Below are positions 42,027 through 51,479 of a stretch of DNA of 64,000 nucleotides, in pieces (within the stretch, counting starts at the first letter, position 1; each line of letters starts with the position of its first letter). The notes below the pieces were generated by a model. That model saw nothing but the letters and a program-made list of their open reading frames with translations. It was not told the DNA's origin and ran no database searches. The position numbers and the translations under genes are program-made. This stretch comes from Methanolobus sp. WCC4 (GTDB lineage Archaea > Halobacteriota > Methanosarcinia > Methanosarcinales > Methanosarcinaceae): contig NZ_CP150629.1 of assembly GCF_038022665.1 (NCBI RefSeq), positions 248,001 to 312,000 on the forward strand. Direction: 5' to 3'.

Positions 42027-43238
42027 ATGGATGATCAAAGACCAGTTGAACTTGCCAAAGGCATATACTGGGTAGGGGTAGTTGACTGGAACCTGCGGGA
42101 TTTCCACGGCTACGAGACACCGAAAGGAGGTAGCTACAACGCATATCTCGTTGTCGACGAGAAGATAGCCCTCATTGATACGGTGAAAGCACCCTTTGCA
42201 GGTGAGATGCTAAGGCGCATAGAGCAGATAGTCGACCCTTCAAAGATCGATTATGTGATCTCGAACCACGTTGAGATGGACCATTCCAGCTCAATATCGA
42301 CCATTATGAAGGTGGCGCCCAATGCAAAACTGTTTGCGTCATCCAAGGGACAGTCAGGCCTTTCCGAATACTACAAAGAGGAAGGGTTCCATGACTGGGA
42401 CCTGACCGTTGTCAAGACCGGTGACGAACTGAGCCTTGGAGAAAGGACACTTATGTTCATAGAGGCCACCATGCTACACTGGCCTGACAGCATGCAGACC
42501 TACGTTAAAGAGGATGCGTTACTCTTCTCGAATGATGCGTTCGGGCAACATGTAGCAACCTCGAAGCGTTTTGACGATGAGGTTGATGATGTGATAGAGG
42601 ATGCAGGGATCTACTACGCCAACATACTTTTGCCATTCGGCTCTCAGGTGCTCAAGTATGTCGAGAAACTAAAGGAGATAGGTGTCCATCCTGAAATGAT
42701 AGCTCCTGCACATGGAGTTATCTGGAGAAGGGATGTTTCGAAGATAATGACGCAATACCTTAAATGGGCAAATGGGGAAACTACCCCGAAGGTCATAGTT
42801 ATCTATGATACCATGTGGGGCAGCACCGAAAAGATGGCAATGGAGATAGTAGAAGGTGCAAGGTCAGCAGGGGTAGAGGTACGCCTGAGGCACCTGCGGA
42901 AGAATGACTGGAGCCTTACCATGAAAGAACTAATGGATGCGTCCATTGTTGCCATCGGAGCCCCCACAATGAATAACGATATGTTCTACACTTTATCCGG
43001 GTTCATTACCTATATGAAAGGACTGCGACCAAAGGGTAAGAAATTCTTCCTGTTCGGTTCCTACGGATGGGGAGGCGGAGCCGTCAAGGGTATGGAAAAG
43101 ATGCTTGAGAGTGGCAGATTCGAGCTTGCCATGGAAAGCATGCAGGTCAAGTTCAGACCTTACGAGGAAGATAAAAAAGCCTGTCGGGAAATTGGTTACA
43201 AGCTTGGCGAAATGGCAAAAGAGAATGCAAACAATTAA
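42027..43238 (+). CDS. fprA: A-type flavoprotein FprA (F420H2 oxidase-like flavodiiron protein)
   Basis: A 403-residue flavodiiron protein. The N-terminal metallo-beta-lactamase domain has SNHVEMDHSSSISTI (HxExDH), PDSMQTYVKEDALLFSNDAFGQH and IAPAHGVIWR; the C-terminal flavodoxin domain has VIVIYDTMWGSTEKMAMEIVEG and FLFGSYGWGGGAVKGM. In methanogens FprA reduces O2 to water with F420H2. It follows the ferritin-like gene and precedes an FDR-like gene, all on oxidative defence. Confidence 0.95.
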   Translation: MDDQRPVELAKGIYWVGVVDWNLRDFHGYETPKGGSYNAYLVVDEKIALIDTVKAPFAGEMLRRIEQIVDPSKIDYVISNHVEMDHSSSISTIMKVAPNAKLFASSKGQSGLSEYYKEEGFHDWDLTVVKTGDELSLGERTLMFIEATMLHWPDSMQTYVKEDALLFSNDAFGQHVATSKRFDDEVDDVIEDAGIYYANILLPFGSQVLKYVEKLKEIGVHPEMIAPAHGVIWRRDVSKIMTQYLKWANGETTPKVIVIYDTMWGSTEKMAMEIVEGARSAGVEVRLRHLRKNDWSLTMKELMDASIVAIGAPTMNNDMFYTLSGFITYMKGLRPKGKKFFLFGSYGWGGGAVKGMEKMLESGRFELAMESMQVKFRPYEEDKKACREIGYKLGEMAKENANN

Positions 43239-43282
43239 ATTAATGAAGACCAATGTTCTAATGAAATAAAGAGAGTGTTACC

Positions 43283-43558
43283 ATGAAATTCGAAGATGAT
43301 CTGGAAGCTGAATTCTACGAAAGGTCCAAGAAAAATGCAGAAACAACCGGTTACAAGCTTAACACTGACTGGGATGTTATCACAACTGCTGTAAAGGGTA
43401 TTTGCAACAACAAGAAGGAGTATGGAGAATGGTACTGCTTCTGCCAGAAGAGAACAGGTGACAAGGAACAGGACAAGAAGATAATCTGCCCATGTGCTGC
43501 AAGGACAAGAGACGTTGAGATGCGTGGTTCATGCAAGTGCGGACTTTACATCAAATAA
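43283..43558 (+). CDS. Ferredoxin:disulfide (thioredoxin) reductase-like catalytic protein
   Basis: A 91-residue protein like the catalytic beta subunit of ferredoxin-thioredoxin reductase. Seven Cys are arranged as C41, C52-F-C54, C69-P-C71 and C84-K-C86, which provide the [4Fe-4S] cluster and the redox-active disulfide. In Methanosarcina a related FDR passes ferredoxin electrons to disulfides. It is the last gene of the fprA operon, and a good hairpin terminator follows at 43586-43626. Confidence 0.92.
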   Translation: MKFEDDLEAEFYERSKKNAETTGYKLNTDWDVITTAVKGICNNKKEYGEWYCFCQKRTGDKEQDKKIICPCAARTRDVEMRGSCKCGLYIK

Positions 43559-43585
43559 ACCTATTTTTGTTTCAGACAGATGTTA

Positions 43586-43626
43586 CCGGAGCCTGATGGC
43601 TTCGGTCATCCCTTCCTTTTTTTTAT
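43586..43626 (+). terminator. Hairpin plus T-tract terminator
   Basis: CCGGAGCC and GGCTTCGG (43586-43605) form an 8-bp stem around TGAT, followed by a run of eight T within 43617-43626. This closes the ferritin-like/fprA/FDR operon. Confidence 0.7.
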
Positions 43627-43652
43627 TATTCTTCAAATTCGCTTGTATGTCC

Positions 43653-44168
43653 ATGAACAGAGATGAAACAACGGAAAAAACGGATGTCCGTAAAGAAGCA
43701 GAGGACAGTCCGAGGGACCGAACCAGATTATCTGATGCCTGCGCTGAAGTTGTGGTCAGCGACGTCATGTCCGAAGAGACCATAATCGTAAGAGACAATG
43801 ATCCCATAGAGGATATCATAGAACTCATGACGAGGACACCCTACCACAGTTATCCCGTCCTGAATTCAGACAATGAACTGGTTGGCATAATAGGACAGGA
43901 TAACATACTTGAACTGCTTTTCTTTGAAAGAAGCCATCGACACCATCACACACACCTGATGGCTATCAAGGCACTGAGCGAGGATGCATCCACACTCATG
44001 GTGCATCATCCTGTGACAATATCCCCTGATGCCACATTATGTGATGCAGTGGACCTGATTATAAAGCATCACATCGACCGGTTATATGTGAGCAGGGACA
44101 AAGAGTTGGTCGGCGTGATCTCCAGGTCGGATATAATCAGGAAGATACATGAGATGAGGAGACAATGA
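43653..44168 (+). CDS. CBS-pair protein linked to an antiporter
   Basis: A 171-residue protein with a polar N-terminus (about 35 residues) and one CBS pair: VVSDVMSEETIIVRDNDPIED with SYPVLNSDNELVGIIGQDNIL, then LMVHHPVTISPDATLCDAVDLI with DRLYVSRDKELVGVISRSDII. A histidine run (RSHRHHHTH) separates the two. The start at 43653 is preferred because a terminator lies upstream; 43647 is also possible. It ends three bases before the antiporter gene, so it is probably its nucleotide-sensing regulator. Confidence 0.87.
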   Translation: MNRDETTEKTDVRKEAEDSPRDRTRLSDACAEVVVSDVMSEETIIVRDNDPIEDIIELMTRTPYHSYPVLNSDNELVGIIGQDNILELLFFERSHRHHHTHLMAIKALSEDASTLMVHHPVTISPDATLCDAVDLIIKHHIDRLYVSRDKELVGVISRSDIIRKIHEMRRQ

Positions 44169-44171
44169 TCA

Positions 44172-45353
44172 ATGGAAGCGCTTTTCCAGATCATGATCAT
44201 TTTGTTCCTTGCAAGGATATTCAGTGAGGTAAGCGAGAGAATAGGGTTCCCCGGAATGATCGGGGAAATTGGGGCCGGGATGCTCTTTGCACTTGCACTG
44301 AAGCCCGATGACATAGAGATATTCACTTTTTTCGCAGAGCTGGGAGCAATATTCCTTCTGTTCACCGCAGGTTACAGGGAGGTTCATGCAAAGGACCTGA
44401 AAGCAGCATCTGTAAGTGCACTTATACCCACCTTGAGTCAGATGTTCTTTGCATTCGGTTTTGGGTTCCTGCTTGGAAGGATGTTCGGCTTCGGATTCAC
44501 AGAGAGTCTGTTCCTTGCGGTGGCTTTCAGCCCCACAAGCATCAGCGTGGTTGTCAAGACATTGATAGACACCGATTATCTCTCAAGCAGACCAGGAGTC
44601 ATGATGCTCACCTCAGCCATATTCGATGATGTTATCGGGATCTTCCTCCTGTCGATAGTGGTCTCCCTTGCAACGCTCAACCATCTCCCATCGGCATATC
44701 ACTTGCTCGGAATACTGGGAAATATAATTGCATTCATTATCATAATGGGTCTCCTGGGATGGAAGGTATTCCCACGCCTCTTTGAATACATACAGAAGAT
44801 GCACACCCGTGAATCGATATTCTCCTTTGTCATCCTCATAGCATTACTATCGGCATACCTTGCCGAACTTTTCGGACTACACGCTGTTATCGGTGCATTT
44901 TTCGGAGGTGTACTGCTCTCGGACCTGCCTCTGGCCAAAATAGAGACCGTGCAGAAAAAAGTAAGCGGTGTAGCCTACGGTATTTTCACACCGCTGTTCT
45001 TCGCATTCATCGGACTAACGGTAGAGACAGAGGTACTGTACACCGCCGGCACTTTTGCCGCCCTGGTGATCGTACTTGCCCTTTCAGGAAAACTTATAGG
45101 AGGATTTGTAGGCACAAAGCTTGTGGGTTTTAGTTCAAATGACAGCCTGATATTCGGCATAGGCATGATGCCACGCGCCGGTGTGGAGCTTGTGGTCATT
45201 GCCATTGGCAGGGAACTTGGCATAATAGGTCCTGAGGTATTCTCAGCCATCGTGCTGATGGTGGTTATCTCCATCATTGTCTCCCCTGTATTGCTCGAAA
45301 TGGCAATCAGGTACAAGGAAAGGGATCAGGAACTACCTGAACATCCAGCATAG
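44172..45353 (+). CDS. CPA2-type cation:proton antiporter
   Basis: A 393-residue membrane protein with about 12 helices of the Kef/NapA (CPA2) family. Typical segments are ERIGFPGMIGEIGAGM, AELGAIFLLFTAGYREV, VAFSPTSISVVVKTL, SAIFDDVIGIFLLSIV (membrane Asp pair as DD), LHAVIGAFFGGVLLS and MMPRAGVELVVIAIG. No Trk-N domain is attached. It probably moves Na+ or K+ against protons, relevant in a saline habitat. It is coupled to the CBS gene just upstream. Confidence 0.92.
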   Translation: MEALFQIMIILFLARIFSEVSERIGFPGMIGEIGAGMLFALALKPDDIEIFTFFAELGAIFLLFTAGYREVHAKDLKAASVSALIPTLSQMFFAFGFGFLLGRMFGFGFTESLFLAVAFSPTSISVVVKTLIDTDYLSSRPGVMMLTSAIFDDVIGIFLLSIVVSLATLNHLPSAYHLLGILGNIIAFIIIMGLLGWKVFPRLFEYIQKMHTRESIFSFVILIALLSAYLAELFGLHAVIGAFFGGVLLSDLPLAKIETVQKKVSGVAYGIFTPLFFAFIGLTVETEVLYTAGTFAALVIVLALSGKLIGGFVGTKLVGFSSNDSLIFGIGMMPRAGVELVVIAIGRELGIIGPEVFSAIVLMVVISIIVSPVLLEMAIRYKERDQELPEHPA

Positions 45354-45430
45354 GATGAACAGGTGATCAATGCAACAAATACTTAAATTATTGAATAAGA
45401 TAATATTTAAGGAAATATGGAGGGGGTTCT

Positions 45431-45928
45431 ATGGGTCAGGACACAGGATTTGACAAGACCAGCAATTATGACAGGGAAGAAGATCGTCTGAATGAAGAGG
45501 AAATGCAGGAAACACAGAAATGTGACATTGACGCAATGGAACTGCAGAAGAGGGTGGAACTTCGTACCAGAGCACTTGAGGAACTGGTGCACATCAGCGA
45601 GATGATAGCATTCATCAGAACCCCGAAAGAAGAGAAGCCTGTCGAGTTCATATCGAGAGGTATAGAGGCTTTTGGCTACAAGGCTGAGGACTTCACATCC
45701 GGCAAGGTCACATTCAGGGACCTGATACATCCGGATGATGCAGACCGTGTATTCCTTGAACTTGCCGAGAATGCACTTGAAGGTGCGTCAGAGCACAGGC
45801 AGAAGTATCGGATAAGGACAAAGAAAGAACATGTCAGGTTAGTAGAGGAAAGGACCAGGATTGTAAGAGATGATGATGGGAAGGTCATATACTACCAGGG
45901 CGTCCTTGAAGATATAACTGACAGATAA
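45431..45928 (+). CDS. Single PAS-domain protein
   Basis: A 165-residue soluble protein: an N-terminal coiled coil (about residues 15-50) followed by one PAS fold of the PAS_3 type (FISRGIEAFGYKAEDFTSGK, FRDLIHPDDADRVF, YRIRTKKEHVRLVEERTRIV, YYQGVLEDITDR). No kinase, DGC or DNA-binding domain is attached. GGAGGGGG precedes the ATG. A sensory adapter role is inferred. It may be cotranscribed with the sugar kinase gene 35 bp on. Confidence 0.88.
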   Translation: MGQDTGFDKTSNYDREEDRLNEEEMQETQKCDIDAMELQKRVELRTRALEELVHISEMIAFIRTPKEEKPVEFISRGIEAFGYKAEDFTSGKVTFRDLIHPDDADRVFLELAENALEGASEHRQKYRIRTKKEHVRLVEERTRIVRDDDGKVIYYQGVLEDITDR

Positions 45929-45963
45929 ACAGCTGAGCGAGCTAAGAGAGAACAGGCATTATT

Positions 45964-46893
45964 ATGAGCCGTGTCTTTGCGATCAGTGAGACTTTCTACG
46001 ATATACTGTTCAGCAAAGGCAAACCTGTTTCCGCCTGCCCGGGCGGTTCCATGCTCAACAGTTCCATATCACTTGGAAGAGCAGGAATACCTGTATATTT
46101 TATCAGTGAGTTCGGCCGTGACAACATAGGGAACATAATACGCGAATTCCTCACAGAGAACTGCGTATCCACAGAACATCTGTGCCTTTATGATGGGAAT
46201 TCACCCATTGCGCTGGCATTCCTTGATGAGAAGAAGGATGCCACATATGAGTTCTACGAGGACCCACCACAGGAACGCCTTAACATCGATATCCCGGAAT
46301 TCAGGCCTGATGACATTGTCATGTTCAGCTCGATCCTCTCTGTAACAAAAGATGCCAGAAGAGGGCTTGATACGATCATCAGGGACGCAAGGGATGCAGG
46401 CTCCACAATTATCTATGACCCGAACTTCCGTGAGTCGCAACTACCTTTGCTTGAAGGGATCAGACCGATGATCAGGAAGAACATATCCTGTTCAGACATC
46501 GTCCGTGCCTCCGATGAGGATATGAGAATGATAGACGGGTGCAGAGATGCTGAAGGGGCATACAATTTCGTTCTGGAGAACGGGTGTGAACACTTCATAT
46601 ACACCGCCAGTTCAGAAGGAGTGTATCTCAAAACACCTTCATTATCAAAATGCTACAGGGTTCCTGCAATTGAAACGGTAAGCACCATCGGTGCAGGAGA
46701 TAATTTCGATGCAGGTATCGCGTACATGCTATATTCAATGAGAATCAGGTCGCTAGAGGAGCTTTCTGAGAATGAGTGGGATATGGTCATCGCATCAGCG
46801 ATCGGCTTTGCATCACATGTCTGCAGGAGCACTGACAATTACATATCAAATACTTTTGCCAGAGGATTAAAAAAGGCAGAGATCCAATACTAA
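45964..46893 (+). CDS. PfkB-family carbohydrate kinase
   Basis: A 309-residue ribokinase-like sugar kinase. It shows ACPGGSMLNSSISLGRAGIPVYFISEFGRD in parts (sugar-binding GG motif) and the C-terminal ATP/catalytic motif TVSTIGAGDNFDAGIAYML, with the catalytic Asp in GAGD. IIYDPNFRESQLP is also typical of fructokinase-like members. The substrate (fructose, ribose or a nucleoside) is not resolvable. It precedes the P-type ATPase gene by 41 bp. Confidence 0.92.
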   Translation: MSRVFAISETFYDILFSKGKPVSACPGGSMLNSSISLGRAGIPVYFISEFGRDNIGNIIREFLTENCVSTEHLCLYDGNSPIALAFLDEKKDATYEFYEDPPQERLNIDIPEFRPDDIVMFSSILSVTKDARRGLDTIIRDARDAGSTIIYDPNFRESQLPLLEGIRPMIRKNISCSDIVRASDEDMRMIDGCRDAEGAYNFVLENGCEHFIYTASSEGVYLKTPSLSKCYRVPAIETVSTIGAGDNFDAGIAYMLYSMRIRSLEELSENEWDMVIASAIGFASHVCRSTDNYISNTFARGLKKAEIQY

Positions 46894-46933
46894 TCATCAG
46901 TTATCTTATTGAAAGTGACAGGGAGTAAATAAT

Positions 46934-49627
46934 GTGGGAGATACGTTCCTGGATATCGAAGATACATTCAAAGAACTGGATAGTTCTGCAACCGGACTGA
47001 GCGAAGAGGAAGCCCTCTCAAGACTTGAAAGATACGGAAAGAACGAGCTGGAAGAGAAAGAGAGGACCACGGCACTCAAAGTATTTGCCGGACAGTTCGT
47101 GAACCTGATAGTCTGGGTCCTGATGGCAGCTGCCGTTATATCCCTGATGATAGACGAGGTCATCGATTTCTGGGTGATAATGTTCACCATTGCTGTTGTT
47201 ATCGTACTCGGTTTCGTACAGGAATACAGAGCAGAAAAGGCCATGGAAGCACTGAAAAGCATTGTGGAACCCGAAACAACTGTTATGAGGAACAGGAAAC
47301 TCAGGAAGATACCCACAGGCGATGTGGTTCCCGGAGACATACTTGTCCTGGAAACCGGGGACAAGGTCCCTGCTGATGCAGTTCTTTTTGAGACGGTTGC
47401 TTTAAGGATCGATGAATCCGCCCTGACCGGTGAAAGCGTTCCCGTAGGAAAGAATGAGAAAGAGGGTATCTTTGCCGGAACGCAACTGGTACACGGAAAA
47501 TGTAAGGCTGTGGTCACAGATACCGGCATGGATACAAAGATAGGGCAGATAGCCAGTCTCATACAGACAAAGGAAGAGGATACACCTCTACAGGTCAAGA
47601 TCACAAAACTGTCCCTGACACTTGCATTTCTCGCGGTGCTCGCCTCTGCGATAACATTTGTGATCGGAATATCAATTGGAGCACCCTTTGCGGATATGCT
47701 GCTTATCTCCCTTGCACTGGCAGTTGCAGCCGTGCCCGAAGGACTGCCACTCACACTTACCATAACCCTCGCCTACGGCATGAAGAAGATGGCAGGACAC
47801 AATGCCATCATCAGGAAGATGCTTGCTGTGGAGACCCTTGGGTCCACCACTGTGATATGTACCGATAAGACGGGCACCCTGACAAAGAACGAGATGACCG
47901 TTGAGAAGGTATTCACAGGCGGTAACGCCCTTGATCTCACCGGAGCAGGATATGTTCCAAAGGGAGAGTTCCTGAAAAGGGGCGACCATGTTAACCTTTC
48001 AGAAGAACCCACCACGATAAAGCTGCTGAAAGGCATCGCCCTCTGTAACAACTCTGCCATCGAGAAGAAACAGGAGAAATGGGAGGTCGTTGGAGACCCC
48101 ACCGAGATAGCATTGACCGTTGCCGCTGCAAAGGCAGACCTCTGGAAGGATGATCTTGAGAAGGACTATGAGATGGTAGAAGAGATAGTCTTCACATCCG
48201 AAAGGAAGATCATGACCACTATCCACAACACAGCAGATGGAATGGTCTCATTCACCAAGGGAGCACCTGAGTTCGTCCTGCCAGAGTGCAGCAGCATCGA
48301 GAAGAACGGGGAACTTCATCCGATCTCAGAGCAGGACAGGGAAAGGATACTGGAAAAGAACCTGGAGTTCGCAAGTTCGGCCTATCGTGTGCTGGCAGTT
48401 GCATGCAAGGAAAGTCCCGGCAAGAAGATTGACGGTGACTTCGAAAAGGATATGACATTCCTGGGACTTGTCGCTATGATAGACCCTCCGCGTGAAGAGG
48501 TAAAGGGTGCCGTGGAGATGTGCAGAAAGGCAGGTATCCAGGTCATTATGATCACAGGGGACAATCAGGAAACTGCAAAGGCTATCGGAAGAAGCATAGG
48601 GCTCTTCGACGACGGGAAAGGATGCGGGGTCTATGAGGATGAGAAACTACGGCGTATTGCAGAAGACTGCGCGGTCACAGGTGATGAACTTGAAGAGCTT
48701 GACGATGAGGAGTTCTCTATTGTGGTCGAGAACATCCATGTCTATGCAAGGACCATGCCTGAACAGAAGCTCAGGATAGTCGATGCCCTGCAGAGGAAAG
48801 GACATATCGTTGCCATGACAGGTGATGGTGTGAACGATGCGCCTGCTCTCAAGAAAGCTGATATCGGCATCGCAATGGGGATCAAAGGGACGGATGTCGC
48901 CAAGGAGTCCAGTGTGATGGTCCTGCAGGATGACAACTTTGCCACCATCGTTGAGGCTGTCAGGGGTGGACGAACCATCTACAACAACATCGAGAAGTTC
49001 ATAACCTACCTGATATCAAGGAACTTCACACTGATCATACTTATCATGGCAGGCATCAGTCTGCTTGGTTTCGACCTTATACCACTACTTGCACTACAGA
49101 TCCTTTTCATCAACATGTTCAATGAGATCATGCCGGCAATTTCCCTCGGACTTGACCCGGCAACAGAGGACATAATGAGGAGGGCACCAAGGGACCCTGA
49201 TGACAATTTCCTGAAAAAGAGGAACCTTTTCCTTGTGATCACACTGGCATTCGTCATGGGAATAGCATCCTTCCTTGTGTTCGCCCTGAGCGAACCTGCT
49301 GCCGATACCGTCATGGCGAGGACACTCACCTTTGCAACCGTGGTAAGTATGATACTGTTCATACCACTGGCATTCCGGTCCCTCGAACGTTCTCTTATAA
49401 GTATAGGGATATTCAGCAACAGACTGATGATAGCCGGTGTCACTGCCACGTTCTTCGCCACGATGTCGGTTATGTACATCCCGGGACTCAATGAGGCGTT
49501 CGGACTGCTGCCACTGTCCCCTGCGCAGTGGATCATGCCAGTTGCAGTTGCCTTTACAACATTCCTCTTTGCAGAACTATTGAAATATACAACAGCGAAT
49601 GTGAGGAAAGCGGATGATAGCAAGTAG
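46934..49627 (+). CDS. P-type cation-transporting ATPase, Ca2+-type (P2)
   Basis: An 897-residue ion pump with the complete P2 architecture. It has an N-terminal cation ATPase domain (GLSEEEALSRLERYGKNEL), the actuator DESALTGESVPV (TGES), the M4 site VAAVPEGLPLTLT (PEGL), the phosphorylation site CTDKTGTLTKNEMT (D311) and hinge MTGDGVNDAPALKKADIGIAMG, with a C-terminal six-helix domain. PEGL plus ALQILFINMFNE fit Ca2+ (SERCA/PMCA-like) but Na+ is possible. Start is a GTG at 46934 after GGGAG. Its last 14 bp overlap the start of the exported propeller-like gene. Confidence 0.93.
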   Translation: MGDTFLDIEDTFKELDSSATGLSEEEALSRLERYGKNELEEKERTTALKVFAGQFVNLIVWVLMAAAVISLMIDEVIDFWVIMFTIAVVIVLGFVQEYRAEKAMEALKSIVEPETTVMRNRKLRKIPTGDVVPGDILVLETGDKVPADAVLFETVALRIDESALTGESVPVGKNEKEGIFAGTQLVHGKCKAVVTDTGMDTKIGQIASLIQTKEEDTPLQVKITKLSLTLAFLAVLASAITFVIGISIGAPFADMLLISLALAVAAVPEGLPLTLTITLAYGMKKMAGHNAIIRKMLAVETLGSTTVICTDKTGTLTKNEMTVEKVFTGGNALDLTGAGYVPKGEFLKRGDHVNLSEEPTTIKLLKGIALCNNSAIEKKQEKWEVVGDPTEIALTVAAAKADLWKDDLEKDYEMVEEIVFTSERKIMTTIHNTADGMVSFTKGAPEFVLPECSSIEKNGELHPISEQDRERILEKNLEFASSAYRVLAVACKESPGKKIDGDFEKDMTFLGLVAMIDPPREEVKGAVEMCRKAGIQVIMITGDNQETAKAIGRSIGLFDDGKGCGVYEDEKLRRIAEDCAVTGDELEELDDEEFSIVVENIHVYARTMPEQKLRIVDALQRKGHIVAMTGDGVNDAPALKKADIGIAMGIKGTDVAKESSVMVLQDDNFATIVEAVRGGRTIYNNIEKFITYLISRNFTLIILIMAGISLLGFDLIPLLALQILFINMFNEIMPAISLGLDPATEDIMRRAPRDPDDNFLKKRNLFLVITLAFVMGIASFLVFALSEPAADTVMARTLTFATVVSMILFIPLAFRSLERSLISIGIFSNRLMIAGVTATFFATMSVMYIPGLNEAFGLLPLSPAQWIMPVAVAFTTFLFAELLKYTTANVRKADDSK

Positions 49628-50960
49628 CGGGAAAGAGAAATACATACTACTTGTCATGCTGGCAGCAATAGCCATCCTTGCCATAGCCCTCAATGGACAG
49701 CAGGATGTACAGGAAGATATTACGATACCTGATGAGATACTGGATTGCGATTATTGCACCTTTGATTACAGGACACCTTTCACACTGGCATATACGCACC
49801 TGCGGCCAGATGGTAACAGGGTTGCTGAAGGCAAGCTGGATATATCGAATGCAAAACGTCTCGATGTTGACCTTAAAGGTGAACCTGAATGGGTGCTTGC
49901 CGCACCCTCTGACAACGGCAGTATCTGGGCCGTTGTGATGGAGGACGGAGAGGTTCAGGCTTTTGAGTTTTCCAACGGGACAATCGGAGAGATAGATATC
50001 AGCCCCTCAAGGATTCATCCTGAAAGTCCCCCCATCCTAATGATAAAGGATGAAGAGGCTTTCCTGTTAGCACCTGGACTCTGGAACGAATCACTGCTCA
50101 GTCACCCGATAGTCCTTGCAAGTTCAGGAAGGACGGTTTTCATAGACACGGAGGGGGATCTTGTGTTCAGGGTGAATGAGAAGGAAACCGCACGTCTTGA
50201 CGTCAATGCCCTCCCTGATTCCAGATTGCTACTGGATGAGAATGAGAGGGTCATGTTACTCACCGGCCCTACAGATGAGTACGGGCACGGAGTCCTGGGA
50301 GACAGCATAGAGGCTTCGAGTATAACAATTGTGGATACCATAGGGAATCCTGGCATCAGCAAAGTGATCGATGTACCTGAAGAAGATGTTATCGAGGGAA
50401 TAACACCCATATGGACCGACCTGAATGATGATGGAAAAAGGGAGATCATAGTCACCCTGAGCAATGCGAATGAAGGGGCGAGACTTGTTGTGTTCGATGA
50501 GGAAGGAGATATCGTTGCAGAAGGAACTGCTGCAGGTACCGGATACAGATGGCGACAGCAGATAGCTGTTGCACCATCCGGACCTGAAGGAGAGAACGAG
50601 ATCATCGATGTGCTCACACCACATATCGGAGGTGTCGTTGAGTTCTACCAGTGGGAAGACGATGAACTGAAAGTTATCTCGAGTCTATCAGGATACAGTT
50701 CGCATCTGGCCGGATCAGGGAACCTTGACATGTCAATGGTTGGTGACTTTGATGATGATGAGGAAATGGAATTGCTCGTGCCTTTGCAGAACCACCGGAA
50801 GCTGGCTGTTCTGGAACACACGGATGAAGGAGTGAAAGTGGTAGCTGAAATAGGACTTGCAGACAGCCTCAGTACCAATATTGCAGCAGTGAACTATGAT
50901 AAAGAAGAACTTGCCATAGGAGTCGGAACCAGCAATAATGTTCTCCATATATGGTATTGA
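49614..50960 (+). CDS. Exported or anchored FG-GAP/VCBS-like repeat protein
   Basis: A 448-residue protein with an N-terminal signal or anchor helix (about residues 10-26, YILLVMLAAIAILAIAL), then a beta-rich domain of repeated blades. Two FG-GAP-like loops are clear: WTDLNDDGKREIIVTL and VGDFDDDEEMELLVPL, both with Ca2+-binding-type Asp patterns. A CDYC motif (about 44-47) follows the anchor. It overlaps the ATPase by 14 bp, so translation is coupled, and the pair may handle Ca2+ on the two sides of the membrane. A hairpin and T-tracts follow. Confidence 0.75.
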   Translation: MIASSGKEKYILLVMLAAIAILAIALNGQQDVQEDITIPDEILDCDYCTFDYRTPFTLAYTHLRPDGNRVAEGKLDISNAKRLDVDLKGEPEWVLAAPSDNGSIWAVVMEDGEVQAFEFSNGTIGEIDISPSRIHPESPPILMIKDEEAFLLAPGLWNESLLSHPIVLASSGRTVFIDTEGDLVFRVNEKETARLDVNALPDSRLLLDENERVMLLTGPTDEYGHGVLGDSIEASSITIVDTIGNPGISKVIDVPEEDVIEGITPIWTDLNDDGKREIIVTLSNANEGARLVVFDEEGDIVAEGTAAGTGYRWRQQIAVAPSGPEGENEIIDVLTPHIGGVVEFYQWEDDELKVISSLSGYSSHLAGSGNLDMSMVGDFDDDEEMELLVPLQNHRKLAVLEHTDEGVKVVAEIGLADSLSTNIAAVNYDKEELAIGVGTSNNVLHIWY

Positions 50961-50979
50961 GCATGACATGGATCGAAGG

Positions 50980-51013
50980 GCCTAAATTAGGCTTTTTCTC
51001 TTCTTTTTTCTTT
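50980..51013 (+). terminator. Hairpin plus T-rich terminator
   Basis: GCCTAA (50980-50985) and TTAGGC (50987-50992) form a short palindromic stem followed by TTTTTCTCTTCTTTTTTC. It ends the ATPase/FG-GAP operon. Confidence 0.6.
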
Positions 51014-51041
51014 ACTACTCCAAAACCTATTAATCATTTTA

Positions 51042-51058
51042 GCTGATAATTATTCAGC
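51042..51058. promoter_or_regulatory. Dyad GCTGA...TCAGC at the arsR start
   Basis: GCTGA, TAATTAT, TCAGC spans 51042-51058, immediately before the ATG and just after a TATA-like CCTATTAATC (about 51026-51035). It is well placed for autorepression by the ArsR-type protein and implies a leader of only a few bases. Confidence 0.4.
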
Positions 51059-51060
51059 AG

Positions 51061-51420
51061 ATGACTACGCAGGGATCAGAAAGAAAGCAGGAACCATATA
51101 TCCTTTCAGATGCTACGACCATTAAGGTACATTCTGCAATGAAAGAGAATGTCGACCACCTGGTATCTCTTTTCAAGGTGCTTTCCGATCCGGTCAGGAT
51201 ACAGATACTTAAAGCCCTTCAGGTCAGCGAACTATGTGTCTGTGTGCTGGTAGAGATCACCGACTACAAGCATTCCGCGCTTTCATATCATCTGAAGCTT
51301 CTCAAGGATGCCGACCTGATCGATTCCCGGCGTGACAAGAACTTCCAGATATATTATCTTACAGAACCAGGGGAAAAGATGTTGAGGACGATCGAGTCCT
51401 CGTTCAAGAAAGAGAACTGA
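51061..51420 (+). CDS. ArsR-family metal-responsive repressor
   Basis: A 119-residue winged-helix repressor. The core is LFKVLSDPVRIQILKALQVSELCVCVLVEI, with the metal-binding ELCVC motif in helix 3, then HSALSYHLKLLKDADLIDSRRDKNFQIYYL. The Cys pair suggests As(III), Cd/Pb or another thiophilic metal. An upstream dyad (51042-51058) may be its operator. No adjacent efflux gene is seen on the same strand; NikR is encoded convergently. Confidence 0.9.
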   Translation: MTTQGSERKQEPYILSDATTIKVHSAMKENVDHLVSLFKVLSDPVRIQILKALQVSELCVCVLVEITDYKHSALSYHLKLLKDADLIDSRRDKNFQIYYLTEPGEKMLRTIESSFKKEN

Positions 51421-51441
51421 TATTAATATCTATAATATCAG
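51417..51441. repeat. Inverted repeat CTGATATTA / TAATATCAG
   Basis: Exact 9-bp arms separated by seven bases, starting in the arsR stop codon and lying between the convergent arsR and nikR genes. It is AT-rich, so it is either a weak bidirectional terminator or a protein-binding dyad. Confidence 0.45.
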
Positions 51442-51479
51442 TATCAATTCATTACAGATAATGCATTGAATATTGGGTA

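Noticed and set aside
43494-43652. Longer N-terminus of the CBS-pair protein
   Set aside because: The extension would start inside the FDR-like gene and read through its terminator hairpin. The ATG at 43653 gives a normal CBS protein.
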